This document shows positions 1-5,329 of a DNA stretch of 5,329 nucleotides, in pieces (the first letter of the stretch is position 1; each line of letters opens with the position of its first letter). The notes beneath the pieces are model-generated. The model searched no databases and had not been told where the DNA came from. It was given only the letters and a program-made list of their open reading frames with translations. A program made the translations under genes and the position numbers. The stretch lies in contig JAAUPT010000163.1 in assembly GCA_012032965.1 (NCBI GenBank), forward strand, positions 1-5,329, in the 5' to 3' direction. Source of the DNA: Nitrospira sp. (GTDB lineage: Bacteria; Nitrospirota; Nitrospiria; Nitrospirales; Nitrospiraceae).

Positions 1-2
1 GG

Positions 3-206
3 CTTGAGAAGGCCGAGGATTATGAAATGCTTCCCGCACGTGGCAACTCCGGTTCTTTTGTGTGGAACTGGCCCAGCTTGGCCAATGGAATCCCGCTTCT
101 TGTATTGGTTCCATTAGCCTGGCTATGGAAGCATGACAGATCACGCTCTTGTGAATCGATAGGGGCTCAATCTCGTTTACGAAAGGTTGGTGCGATTATC
201 CTTTAG
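3..206 (+). pseudogene. PHP-protein segment 1 (frame 3): embedded membrane helix and basic loop
   Basis: Frame 3 is open from the window start to a TAG at 204-206 and encodes 67 residues with no start codon of its own in view. It contains a polar stretch with the motif EDYEMLP, then a hydrophobic helix at about residues 29-42 (GIPLLVLVPLAWLW), then a positively charged loop rich in K and R (residues 43-61). It ends in VGAIIL, the opening of a second hydrophobic helix. That helix is completed in frame 2 by LAMGLGLTVNAW, which is the main reason for joining the segments. By the positive-inside rule the basic loop would be cytoplasmic. Confidence 0.6.
202..204 (+). other. Frame break 1 (apparent loss of one T in a TTT run)
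   Basis: Frame 3 reads ATC CTT TAG and stops. Adding one T to the TTT run gives ATC CTT TTA GCC ATG GGC, which continues VGAIIL directly into LAMGLGLTVNAWP and completes a hydrophobic helix. The shift is -1 (or +2). The exact base is inferred; the break could lie a few codons either side. Confidence 0.55.
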
Positions 207-208
207 CC

Positions 209-565
209 ATGGGCCTAGGGCTCACAGTCAATGCCTGGCCCATCAAAATGCCTATGTATGATTCTTATGATGCCAATGTAGGGTACAGACCCTATCAAGA
301 CCTCATTGATAAAGCAGTTGAACGTGGCGCATTGGTGTTTTGGTCGATGACGGAAGCTCGAGATTTCAGTCAGCACTCGTTTGGCCCCCTAGGGACGGTC
401 ACGATTAAGACCGAGCCTCACCCTGAGGCATTAGTGTTGACGCGGGATTACACGGGATTCGGTGGACTGTACCAAGACGTCAGGCGGGTCGTGGCTCCAG
501 GTAGTGTGTGGGACCAACTGCTTCAATCAAAGATGACAACCGGCAAGAGGCATTCCCCACAATGA
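209..565 (+). pseudogene. PHP-protein segment 2 (frame 2): second membrane helix and central PHP region
   Basis: This frame is open from 155 to a TGA at 563-565. An ATG at 209 gives 118 residues, but no Shine-Dalgarno precedes it and the first residues complete a membrane helix started in frame 3, so 209 is probably not a true start. Visible blocks are NAWP (8-11), PYQDLIDKAVERG (28-40), ALVFWSMTEA (41-50) and TRDYTGFGGLYQD (78-90). Coding resemblance to the family stops after WDQLLQS at about residue 107. The last ten or so residues before the stop look like out-of-frame reading. In many PHP proteins an HP pair occupies the site of SM here (residues 46-47). Confidence 0.6.
529..531 (+). other. 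Frame break 2 (apparent loss of one A in an AAA run)
   Basis: Frame 2 loses family-like sequence after WDQLLQS and frame 1 gains it at KDDNRQEAFP. Adding one A to the AAA run gives CTT CAA TCA AAA GAT GAC, a seamless join of the two. The direction is -1, the same as break 1. No slippery heptamer of the X XXY YYZ type is visible, so programmed frameshifting is unlikely. Confidence 0.55.
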
Positions 566-1098
566 TTGGAGAAGTGGCATTTCATGGAACCTCGGATGCG
601 GGGAAAGATCTCGATCAAGTGTATACGGTCATCCAGGCTGCCGATCGAACGATGGCGGGTGTCATGAATGGGATCCGGACGGGTCGAGCCTACGTCGTAG
701 GGAGAGGCGACCAGAATGTCCTGCTCCAGCTTGACGAGTTTCGGGTGTCGAACAAGGATACATCAGCGATGATCGGCGAGACTCTTCAGGGAAGCGCGAG
801 TGGCGACATCCTCGTTCATGTGCGACTTTCCGCCTTCGATGGACAATCTCACCCGACAAAGATCCGTGTCATTCGATCGGGGCACATCATCAGGCAAATC
901 GACGGTCACACTCCCATGCAGCTCGAACTCGTCGATCGTGAGGCTGGATCTGGAGAGTGGCTGAATTATCGCGTGGAGGTGCTCGGTACGAGCGGGGAAT
1001 TGCTGACCAACCCGATTTTCGTCGCCCCACGCGCTGGCACACCCGCGAGCACTGCTCAAGGAGTGAACCGTGATTCAGAGAAAGCGATCAAAACGTAA
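529..1098 (+). pseudogene. PHP-protein segment 3 (frame 1): end of PHP domain and beta-rich C-terminal domain
   Basis: Frame 1 carries the rest of the protein to a TAA at 1096-1098. An ATG at 508 opens the frame, but family-like sequence begins only near 529 (KDDNRQEAFP) and no ribosome-binding site supports 508. The motif IGEVAFHG follows, whose His could be a metal ligand of the PHP site. Next is DLDQVYTVIQAADRTMAGVM and NGIRTGRAYVV, the helix with paired Arg common near the end of PHP domains. About 110 residues follow with alternating hydrophobic and polar positions, including a DGQSHPTKIRVIRSG block, suggesting an Ig-like beta-sandwich. The final residues are low in structure and charged. 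Confidence 0.62.
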
Positions 1099-1116
1099 CG
1101 CAGTGAGTTCTTAGCT

Positions 1117-1121
1117 CGGAG
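1117..1121 (+). promoter_or_regulatory. Ribosome binding site for the WbqC-family gene
   Basis: CGGAG lies five bases before the ATG at 1127, a usable Shine-Dalgarno with slightly short spacing. It supports 1127 as the start. No -10/-35 promoter pair is recognisable in the 28-base gap after the PHP gene. Confidence 0.5.
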
Positions 1122-1126
1122 CCATC

Positions 1127-1834
1127 ATGCGCGTGACCATCCACCAACCACAATTCATGCCCTGGCTGGGGTATCTCGACAAAATCGATCAAGCCGATCT
1201 TTTTCTCATGCTGGACACTGTTCAATTTAAGAAAAACGAATGGCAAAATCGCAATCGTATTCGCACCTCTCAAGGATGGCAATGGCTCACTGTTCCTGTT
1301 CTCCAACGGTTCGGCCAACGTATCGAGGATGTTTTGATTAATCCCACCGCCGCATGGAAAGAGCAACATCTCCGTGCACTGGAAGTGCACTATGCTCGGG
1401 CTCCTTATCTCGATCACTATCTGCCGCCATTACGCGAGCTCTACTCAACATCGTGGGTCAAACTTTGCGATCTCAACAAGGCCACCGTGCAATGGCTGCT
1501 CACGGCATATGGGATCAACACACCCGTTCGTTGTGCCTCGGAATATATCGCTCGTGAAGAACCAACCGATAGGTTGATCGATCTCTGTCGGATGGTTGGC
1601 GCTACAACTTATCTGGCAGGGGCTGGGGCAGAGCGCTACATGGACAAACCACGGTTTGAAGCCACCGGCATACGACTAAAACTACAAACGTTCCTGCATC
1701 CGATCTATCGACAGATCTATGAGCCATTCGAGCCGAATCTCTCTGCACTTGATCTCTTATTGATGCAGGGGCCCGACGCGCTCTCGACTCTTCGCCATGC
1801 GCGAACAATCAAGGCTTGTGTGACAACTGTTTAG
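1127..1834 (+). CDS. WbqC-family protein
   Basis: Encodes 235 residues, about the usual length for the WbqC-like family, and appears complete. The N-terminus has the family signature: IHQPQFMPWLGY at 5-16, then LDTVQFKKNEWQNRNRI at 29-45, then WLTVPV at 53-58. The C-terminal half has TTYLAGAGAERYMD at 160-173 and the closing block HPIYRQIYEPFEPNLSALDLL at about 191-211. Members are found in O-antigen and other surface-polysaccharide loci beside DegT aminotransferases and nucleotide-sugar enzymes. Their biochemical role is not firmly settled; a part in building or acylating amino sugars has been proposed. There is no signal peptide or membrane segment, so it should be cytoplasmic. The start at 1127 has a CGGAG site five bases upstream. 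Its stop codon is shared with the ribosome-binding site of the next gene, which implies coupled translation. Family call is strong; exact function is open. Confidence 0.9.
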   Translation: MRVTIHQPQFMPWLGYLDKIDQADLFLMLDTVQFKKNEWQNRNRIRTSQGWQWLTVPVLQRFGQRIEDVLINPTAAWKEQHLRALEVHYARAPYLDHYLPPLRELYSTSWVKLCDLNKATVQWLLTAYGINTPVRCASEYIAREEPTDRLIDLCRMVGATTYLAGAGAERYMDKPRFEATGIRLKLQTFLHPIYRQIYEPFEPNLSALDLLLMQGPDALSTLRHARTIKACVTTV

Positions 1835-1838
1835 GAGG
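1833..1838 (+). promoter_or_regulatory. Strong Shine-Dalgarno overlapping the WbqC stop; fixes the PIG-L start
   Basis: AGGAGG is a near-perfect anti-16S match. Its first two bases are also the last two of the preceding TAG (1832-1834). It sits seven bases before the ATG at 1846, ideal spacing, and rules out the upstream in-frame ATG at 1816, which lies inside the previous gene. It is the best ribosome-binding site in the window. Confidence 0.85.
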
Positions 1839-1845
1839 ATCATGC

Positions 1846-2493
1846 ATGATGGCCATCAACACCAAGGAACCGATGCGCATTCTCGCCCTGGGAGCCCATC
1901 CTGACGATATCGAAGTCGGATGTGGAGGGACGTTGATTAAATATGCAGAGAATGGCCATCGCATTTTCCTGATGGTGATGACGCAAGGTGGCGCGGGTGG
2001 GAATACAGCGATTCGAAAGCAGGAGCAAGAACGGTCAGCCAAATTGCTCCAAGCTGAGGAAGTGTTTTGGGGCGGCTATCAAGATACTGAGGTTCCACTC
2101 GGACGTGATTTGATTCAGACGGTTGAGGAAATTGTTCGAAAGATTGAGCCGCATTTCATCTTTGTTCATTATCATGATGATACCCATCAAGATCACCGGC
2201 ATCTGGCCATGAGCACGATTACCGCCACGCGATACACCAAAAACGTGCTGTTTTACGAAGGCCCGACGACCCAAAATTTTGCCCCTACGGTGTTCGTGGA
2301 TATTCAACAAGCTTTGGATCGAAAGATTCAGTCGCTGGAAGCGCATGCGTCCCAGATCAGAAAGACCAATATCGAGGGACTCAGCATTGCTGATCTGGTG
2401 AAGTCCTCGGCGCATTTTCGTGGGATCCAGGGCCGAGTGAGAACGGCAGAGGGCTTTCTCCCTCTCCGATTATTTATCAACATTGGAATATGA
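1846..2493 (+). CDS. PIG-L (LmbE-like) family Zn-dependent N-deacetylase
   Basis: Encodes 215 residues, complete. The signature AHPDD is at 17-21 after a RILALG beta strand, followed by DIEVGCGGTL. The second site is the His/Asp-rich run HYHDDTHQDHRH at 108-119. By analogy with MshB, the likely zinc ligands are H18, D21 and H117, with D20 as candidate general base. GGAGGNTAIRKQEQERSAKLL (48-68) matches the segment usual after the first strand-helix unit. The family removes N-acyl groups from amino sugars such as GlcNAc conjugates. Here, between WbqC and a sugar aminotransferase, the substrate is probably a nucleotide- or lipid-linked N-acetylated sugar, though that is inference. The protein is soluble and cytoplasmic. 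The start is set by the AGGAGG at 1833-1838; a second ATG follows at once (1849). The stop overlaps the next start as ATGA. A bacillithiol-type BshB role is less likely because no thiol-synthesis genes are near. Confidence 0.92.
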   Translation: MMAINTKEPMRILALGAHPDDIEVGCGGTLIKYAENGHRIFLMVMTQGGAGGNTAIRKQEQERSAKLLQAEEVFWGGYQDTEVPLGRDLIQTVEEIVRKIEPHFIFVHYHDDTHQDHRHLAMSTITATRYTKNVLFYEGPTTQNFAPTVFVDIQQALDRKIQSLEAHASQIRKTNIEGLSIADLVKSSAHFRGIQGRVRTAEGFLPLRLFINIGI

Positions 2494-3569
2494 TCACCAG
2501 AACGACGATGATTCCACATTCACGACCCTCTATCGAAGCAGCCGACATTCGTGCAGCAACAGAGGTACTGCGATCAGGCCAGATTGCTCAGGGAGGGGTC
2601 GTGGAGCAGTTTGAGCGAGGCATGGCAGCCTATTTCAGCGTATCTGGTGGAGTGGCTGTTACTTCCGGAACGGCCGCGCTGGAAGTCGCCCTTCGGGCAT
2701 TGGGAATCGGATCCGGCGATGAGGTGCTCCTGCCCAGCTATGTTTGCGCCGCTCCCTTGTTGGCAATTCAGCGTGTCGGGGCCATACCTCGGTTAGTCGA
2801 CATCGATCTCGACACCTTCAATATTGATCCATCGGCAGCGCGCCAGACCATGACGCCAAAGACCAAGGCCATCATCGTGCCACATCTGTTTGGTCTTTCC
2901 GCCGATCTTACCGAACTTGAAGCATTGGGCGTTCCCATCATTGAAGACTGCGCACAAACGTTGGGCGCAACGGAGCAGGGAAGACCCGTGGGATCCGTCG
3001 GCATGATGACAGTCTGTTCATTTTATGCCACCAAGGTGCTCTGCGCTGGTGAAGGCGGTATGGTCCTGTCTCGCGACGAAAGTCTACTGGAGCGGGCTCG
3101 CAGACTTAGGGAATACGACGAAACCCCATCTCTTCATCCCGGATCGACAAACTTGAAAATGACCGACCTCCAAGCGGCAATCGGTTTGGCGCAGTTGGAA
3201 CGGCTCGGATCTTTCATTGAACGTCGGAGGTTGCTCGCGGAGGAATACCGAACAGCACTGAGCGGTACCGGTTTGGTACAGCCGCTGGTTCCACCAGGCC
3301 ACACGCACACCTACTATCGATTTGTTGTACGCCTCACAGATCTTGGTTCCAAAGCGGATGGGCTTCACGACGTCATCGGGCGCTTTGAGGCGCGGGGGAT
3401 CCAGTGCCGGAAGCCCGTGTTCCGTTCACTCCACCGCTATCTTGAGCTAGAGGGCTTCCCTTTCTCCGAGGAAGCAGAACGGACTGCGCTCTCCATTCCA
3501 CTGTTTCCGGCGCTTACAGATGAAGACGCGGCTCAGATTCTCATGGCCCTGCGCTCGGAGTGGTCATGA
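2490..3569 (+). CDS. DegT/DnrJ/EryC1/StrS-family PLP aminotransferase
   Basis: Encodes 359 residues, the normal length. The opening IPHSRPSIEAADIRAATEVL (8-27) is the typical N-terminus. TSGTAALEVALRALGIGSGD (58-77) forms the PLP phosphate-binding region. DEVLLPSYVCAA follows. EDCAQTLGA (152-160) carries D153, expected to contact the PLP ring nitrogen. SFYATKVLCAGEGGMV (177-192) carries K182, the expected Schiff-base lysine. NLKMTDLQAAIGLAQLERL (221-239) is the conserved block contributing to the dimer active site. These enzymes transfer an amino group, usually from glutamate, to a keto group on a nucleotide sugar. The sugar cannot be read from the sequence. The chosen start overlaps the PIG-L stop as ATGA, suggesting translational coupling. 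An in-frame ATG at 2508 would remove six residues and is also consistent with the family; neither has a strong ribosome-binding site. All key residues are present. Confidence 0.93.
   Translation: MITRTTMIPHSRPSIEAADIRAATEVLRSGQIAQGGVVEQFERGMAAYFSVSGGVAVTSGTAALEVALRALGIGSGDEVLLPSYVCAAPLLAIQRVGAIPRLVDIDLDTFNIDPSAARQTMTPKTKAIIVPHLFGLSADLTELEALGVPIIEDCAQTLGATEQGRPVGSVGMMTVCSFYATKVLCAGEGGMVLSRDESLLERARRLREYDETPSLHPGSTNLKMTDLQAAIGLAQLERLGSFIERRRLLAEEYRTALSGTGLVQPLVPPGHTHTYYRFVVRLTDLGSKADGLHDVIGRFEARGIQCRKPVFRSLHRYLELEGFPFSEEAERTALSIPLFPALTDEDAAQILMALRSEWS
3556..3560 (+). promoter_or_regulatory. Ribosome binding site inside the aminotransferase gene; supports start at 3566
   Basis: CGGAG lies five bases before the ATG at 3566, the same motif and spacing as before the WbqC gene. 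It favours 3566 over an in-frame GTG at 3560, which overlaps the motif itself. Confidence 0.6.
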
Positions 3570-4732
3570 AGGCCATTGAACCGGAACTGACGATTCCCTT
3601 CTCAGCGACCACGTGGCGATGGATTACTCCAGTGGTGACCGGTGCGGCACTTGGGGCAGTTGCGCTGGCAATCCCACCGATTCAAGAAATCTTTCAGCTC
3701 GAAGGCCTGCGATGGCTGCATGTCTTCCTCTTTGCGTTTCTTGGCACAGGAGCCTTAACGCCGTTGATGGTCGGGATCGGCCATCGCTGGAACCTTGTCG
3801 ATGTCCCAGCTGATCGCAAGATCCATGTCCTCCCGACTCCACGGATTGGCGGACTTGCATTGTACGCAGGCTTTGTCGGTTCGCTCTTGCTCAACTCGAT
3901 CGTCCCCGACTGGATCATCGCCATTCTGGTTGCCGGCTCTCTCCTCCTGCTCATCGGAGTGCTAGACGATATTCGAGAGTTACCAGCCTCTGGAAAACTA
4001 ATCGGACAACTATTGGCCGCTGCGATCGTCATTGCCTCAGGCAAAGTCCTCACGCTCTTTCCATCGGGACCGCTCGGCGAAGCGGCCAACATGCTATTAA
4101 CACTCTTCTGGATCGTTGGTATTACGAATGCGTTCAATTTCTTTGATGGAATGGATGGATTGGCCACCGGTCTGGCAGTTCTGCTGGCCGGTTTCCTGGG
4201 TGTGGTCGCATTTGAAACCAATCAGGCAGAACTAGGCTGGCTCGCAATCGCCATGATTGGCGCCGGTCTCGGCTTTCTGCCGTACAATTTTCGAGGGAGA
4301 AAACCTGCCGTCATTTTTCTAGGTGATGGCGGCTCGACATTCATTGGATTCACACTGGCCTGCCTGGCTATTAAAGGAAATTGGGCGGATTCCAGCCCAA
4401 TCGTGTCCTTCAGCAATCCCTTGCTGATCTTCGGTGTGCTCATCTATGACATGATTCATATCACCGTGGAGCGTATCGCCACCGGGAAAGTCAGGTCCGT
4501 GAAGGAGTGGCTGGACTATGTCGGCAAGGACCATCTACACCATCGATTAGAGCGCGCGCTTGGTTCCCGACAGGCCAGTGTCGCCATGATTTTTCTCTTC
4601 ACGATTTGCCTTGGGCTGTCCGCACTGGCACTCCGCCACGCCAGTACCATGGAAGCCGTGCTTCTGCTCATTCAGGCCGGGTTAATTGCCGCGATGCTTA
4701 CCGTGTTGGAAATCAGCGGTCGCCGCCGATAA
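3566..4732 (+). CDS. Polyprenyl-phosphate sugar-1-phosphate transferase, WecA/MraY family
   Basis: Encodes 388 residues with about eleven or twelve hydrophobic helices, an integral inner-membrane protein. It moves a sugar-1-phosphate from a UDP-sugar to undecaprenyl phosphate, starting a glycan chain. Family motifs are DRKIHVLPTPRIGGLA (83-98), GVLDDIRE with the Mg-binding DD at 134-135, NAFNFFDGMDGLATG (188-202, with N188, N191, D194, D197), FLGDGGS with D254, and the cytoplasmic DHLHHRL (322-328). RKIH...PRIGG and HHR resemble the WecA/Rfe branch more than peptidoglycan MraY, so UDP-GlcNAc or a related UDP-HexNAc is the likely donor. The first about 75 residues give two helices before the RKIH motif. 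The start at 3566 makes an ATGA overlap with the aminotransferase stop and has CGGAG five bases upstream. This is probably the initiating enzyme for the glycan served by the preceding genes. No key residue is missing. Confidence 0.92.
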   Translation: MKAIEPELTIPFSATTWRWITPVVTGAALGAVALAIPPIQEIFQLEGLRWLHVFLFAFLGTGALTPLMVGIGHRWNLVDVPADRKIHVLPTPRIGGLALYAGFVGSLLLNSIVPDWIIAILVAGSLLLLIGVLDDIRELPASGKLIGQLLAAAIVIASGKVLTLFPSGPLGEAANMLLTLFWIVGITNAFNFFDGMDGLATGLAVLLAGFLGVVAFETNQAELGWLAIAMIGAGLGFLPYNFRGRKPAVIFLGDGGSTFIGFTLACLAIKGNWADSSPIVSFSNPLLIFGVLIYDMIHITVERIATGKVRSVKEWLDYVGKDHLHHRLERALGSRQASVAMIFLFTICLGLSALALRHASTMEAVLLLIQAGLIAAMLTVLEISGRRR

Positions 4733-4773
4733 AGGCTTGCACTCCTGCTCGATTCCCGCTAGAAGATCTCTCC
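4733..4773 (+). other. Short intergenic gap without visible terminator
   Basis: Forty-one bases separate the membrane transferase from mtnA. No GC-rich hairpin followed by a T run is visible, so read-through into mtnA is likely. A weak AGAAG at 4761-4765 is the only ribosome-binding candidate, eight bases before the mtnA ATG. Confidence 0.5.
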
Positions 4774-5328
4774 ATGGTTCCCACTGTTGAATGGAAAAAC
4801 GGTGTTGTCCGTCTAGTCGACCAAAGCAAACTTCCAGGATCGGTTGAATTCCTCGATTGCCGTGACTACCGGACCGTTGCAGAGGCAATCCGCACGTTGA
4901 AGGTTCGCGGAGCTCCGGCAATCGGGGTGACCGCAGCGTTAGGTGTCGCATTAGGGGCACAAGCGGTCAGTGCAACGGAGTATTCCCTGTTTGCTCAGGC
5001 AGTGCTCAAGATCTGTGATGAGCTCGCTGCGACGAGACCAACCGCCGTCAATCTCTTCTGGGCAATCGAACGGATGAGACGGAAATTGGAATCACTGAAA
5101 GATCGGCCCATTTCATTCATACAACAGGCTCTAGTTGTCGAATCTCAAGCGATACTTGAAGAAGACATTGCGCTTTGCAAGACCATGGGGCGTCATGGAG
5201 CTGAGCTGATCCAGGATGGACAGACCGTGCTGACTCACTGCAACGCAGGGTCGCTGGCTACGGCCGGTTATGGAACGGCCCTTGGAGTGATTCGATCAGC
5301 ATGTGAACAAGGTAAGAAAATCAGGTGA
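4774..5328 (+). CDS. mtnA: Methylthioribose-1-phosphate isomerase, N-terminal half; frame stops at window end
   Basis: Reads as 184 residues against about 340-350 for the family. MtnA converts 5-methylthioribose-1-phosphate to 5-methylthioribulose-1-phosphate in the cytoplasmic methionine salvage pathway. It belongs to the fold shared with eIF2B-alpha subunits. Visible family blocks are the N-terminal VEWKNGVVRLVDQSKLP, LDCRDYRTVAEAIRTLKVRG (27-46) running into the RGAPAIG loop (45-51), TRPTAVNLFWAIERM (87-101), and LTHCNAGSLATAGYGTALGV (153-172). C156 in the last block matches the catalytic Cys of the Bacillus subtilis enzyme. The catalytic Asp and the C-terminal domain are not in view. The TGA at 5326-5328 follows GKKIR, where family members continue as GKKI-x-V. 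Adding one G restores AGG GTG AT. So the gene is either frameshifted or misread here. The start at 4774 fits the family N-terminus; upstream in-frame ATGs lie inside the previous gene. Confidence 0.9.
   Translation: MVPTVEWKNGVVRLVDQSKLPGSVEFLDCRDYRTVAEAIRTLKVRGAPAIGVTAALGVALGAQAVSATEYSLFAQAVLKICDELAATRPTAVNLFWAIERMRRKLESLKDRPISFIQQALVVESQAILEEDIALCKTMGRHGAELIQDGQTVLTHCNAGSLATAGYGTALGVIRSACEQGKKIR
5324..5325 (+). other. Frame break 3 (apparent loss of one G in mtnA)
   Basis: The text reads ATC AGG TGA T. With one extra G it reads ATC AGG GTG AT, giving Ile-Arg-Val and then Ile or Met, as expected for the strand before the ADETRP-type motif of MtnA. Only one base follows the stop in this window, so the join cannot be tested here. 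Confidence 0.45.
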
Positions 5329-5329
5329 T

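Larger units (their letters stand above)
3..1098 (+). pseudogene. Membrane-anchored PHP-domain protein, 5' partial, broken by two frameshifts
   Basis: Three consecutive segments in frames 3, 2 and 1 read as one protein once two single-base losses are repaired, near 202-204 and near 529-531. The repaired order is an EDYEMLP-type stretch, a first membrane helix, a basic loop, a second membrane helix ending in NAWP, a PYQDLIDKAVERG segment, an RDYTGF..LYQD segment, an IGEVAFHG motif, an AGVMNGIRTGRAYVV helix and a beta-rich C-terminal domain. From memory of the family, this is the layout of PHP (polymerase and histidinol phosphatase) metal-dependent hydrolase-like proteins that carry a membrane hairpin inside the PHP fold. 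The N-terminal HxH metal-binding part lies upstream of the window. The substrate is unknown. It precedes the glycan cassette by 28 bases and is probably co-transcribed. The gene is either a real pseudogene or intact in the organism and damaged here by sequence error. Family assignment is fairly secure; the function is not. Confidence 0.72.

Noticed and set aside
508..565. Programmed -1 frameshift between PHP segments 2 and 3
   Set aside because: No slippery heptamer or evident downstream stem-loop is present, and a second, unrelated break occurs upstream in the same gene.
1088..1417. Antisense frame of 109 codons opposite the WbqC gene start
   Set aside because: No family resemblance; it overlaps a strongly supported gene on the + strand.
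3560..3565. GTG at 3560 as start of the WecA-like gene
   Set aside because: It overlaps the CGGAG ribosome-binding motif, while the ATG at 3566 has proper spacing and an ATGA overlap.
3694..4221. Long antisense open frame of 175 codons opposite the WecA-like gene
   Set aside because: Composition is rich in Ser, Pro, Arg and Thr, as expected of a shadow of a hydrophobic membrane-protein gene, and it has no recognisable domain.
4507..4773. N-terminal extension of the mtnA frame from an ATG at 4507
   Set aside because: It lies wholly inside the membrane transferase gene in another frame, its residues do not resemble MtnA, and the family N-terminus begins at 4774.
4757..4773. AGAAGATCTCT as a regulatory palindrome
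   Set aside because: Only the central AGATCT is a true palindrome; six bases recur by chance and there is no second copy nearby.

Overview
The window is a densely packed stretch of bacterial chromosome with every gene on the + strand. Overlapping starts and stops suggest one transcription unit, or the tail of one. The short gaps, moderate GC, WecA/MraY-type lipid-sugar phosphotransferase and sugar-aminotransferase genes point to a bacterium making surface glycans. A Nitrospira-like or deltaproteobacterial origin would fit, but that is an impression and cannot be proved from this sequence.

Layout. Bases 3-1098 hold the C-terminal part of a membrane-anchored PHP-domain protein. It is read in three successive frames (3, then 2, then 1) and is broken by two -1 shifts near 202-204 and 529-531. 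Then come four intact genes: a WbqC-family protein (1127-1834), a PIG-L/LmbE-family deacetylase (1846-2493), a DegT/DnrJ/EryC1/StrS-family PLP aminotransferase (2490-3569), and a polytopic polyprenyl-phosphate sugar-1-phosphate transferase of the WecA/MraY family (3566-4732). The window closes with the first half of mtnA (4774 onward), methylthioribose-1-phosphate isomerase of methionine salvage. Its frame hits a stop three bases before the window end, where the family normally continues.

How the genes fit together. The four intact genes form a coherent glycan cassette. The aminotransferase would put an amino group on a nucleotide-linked keto-sugar, the PIG-L enzyme would remove an N-acyl group from an amino sugar, the WecA-like enzyme would start a glycan on the lipid carrier, and WbqC proteins recur in such loci with an unsettled role. 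They are joined by two ATGA overlaps and by a Shine-Dalgarno that overlaps a stop codon. No glycosyltransferase, flippase or polymerase lies in the window, so the cassette depends on genes elsewhere. mtnA is housekeeping metabolism and probably only a transcriptional neighbour.

The most notable observation is that all three frame breaks can be repaired by restoring one base to a short homopolymer, and all three lie near the window ends while the central 4 kb is clean. This looks more like sequence or assembly error, or possibly gene decay, than a new biological system. I found no RNA gene, mobile element, CRISPR array, strong terminator or clear promoter, and no undescribed system.
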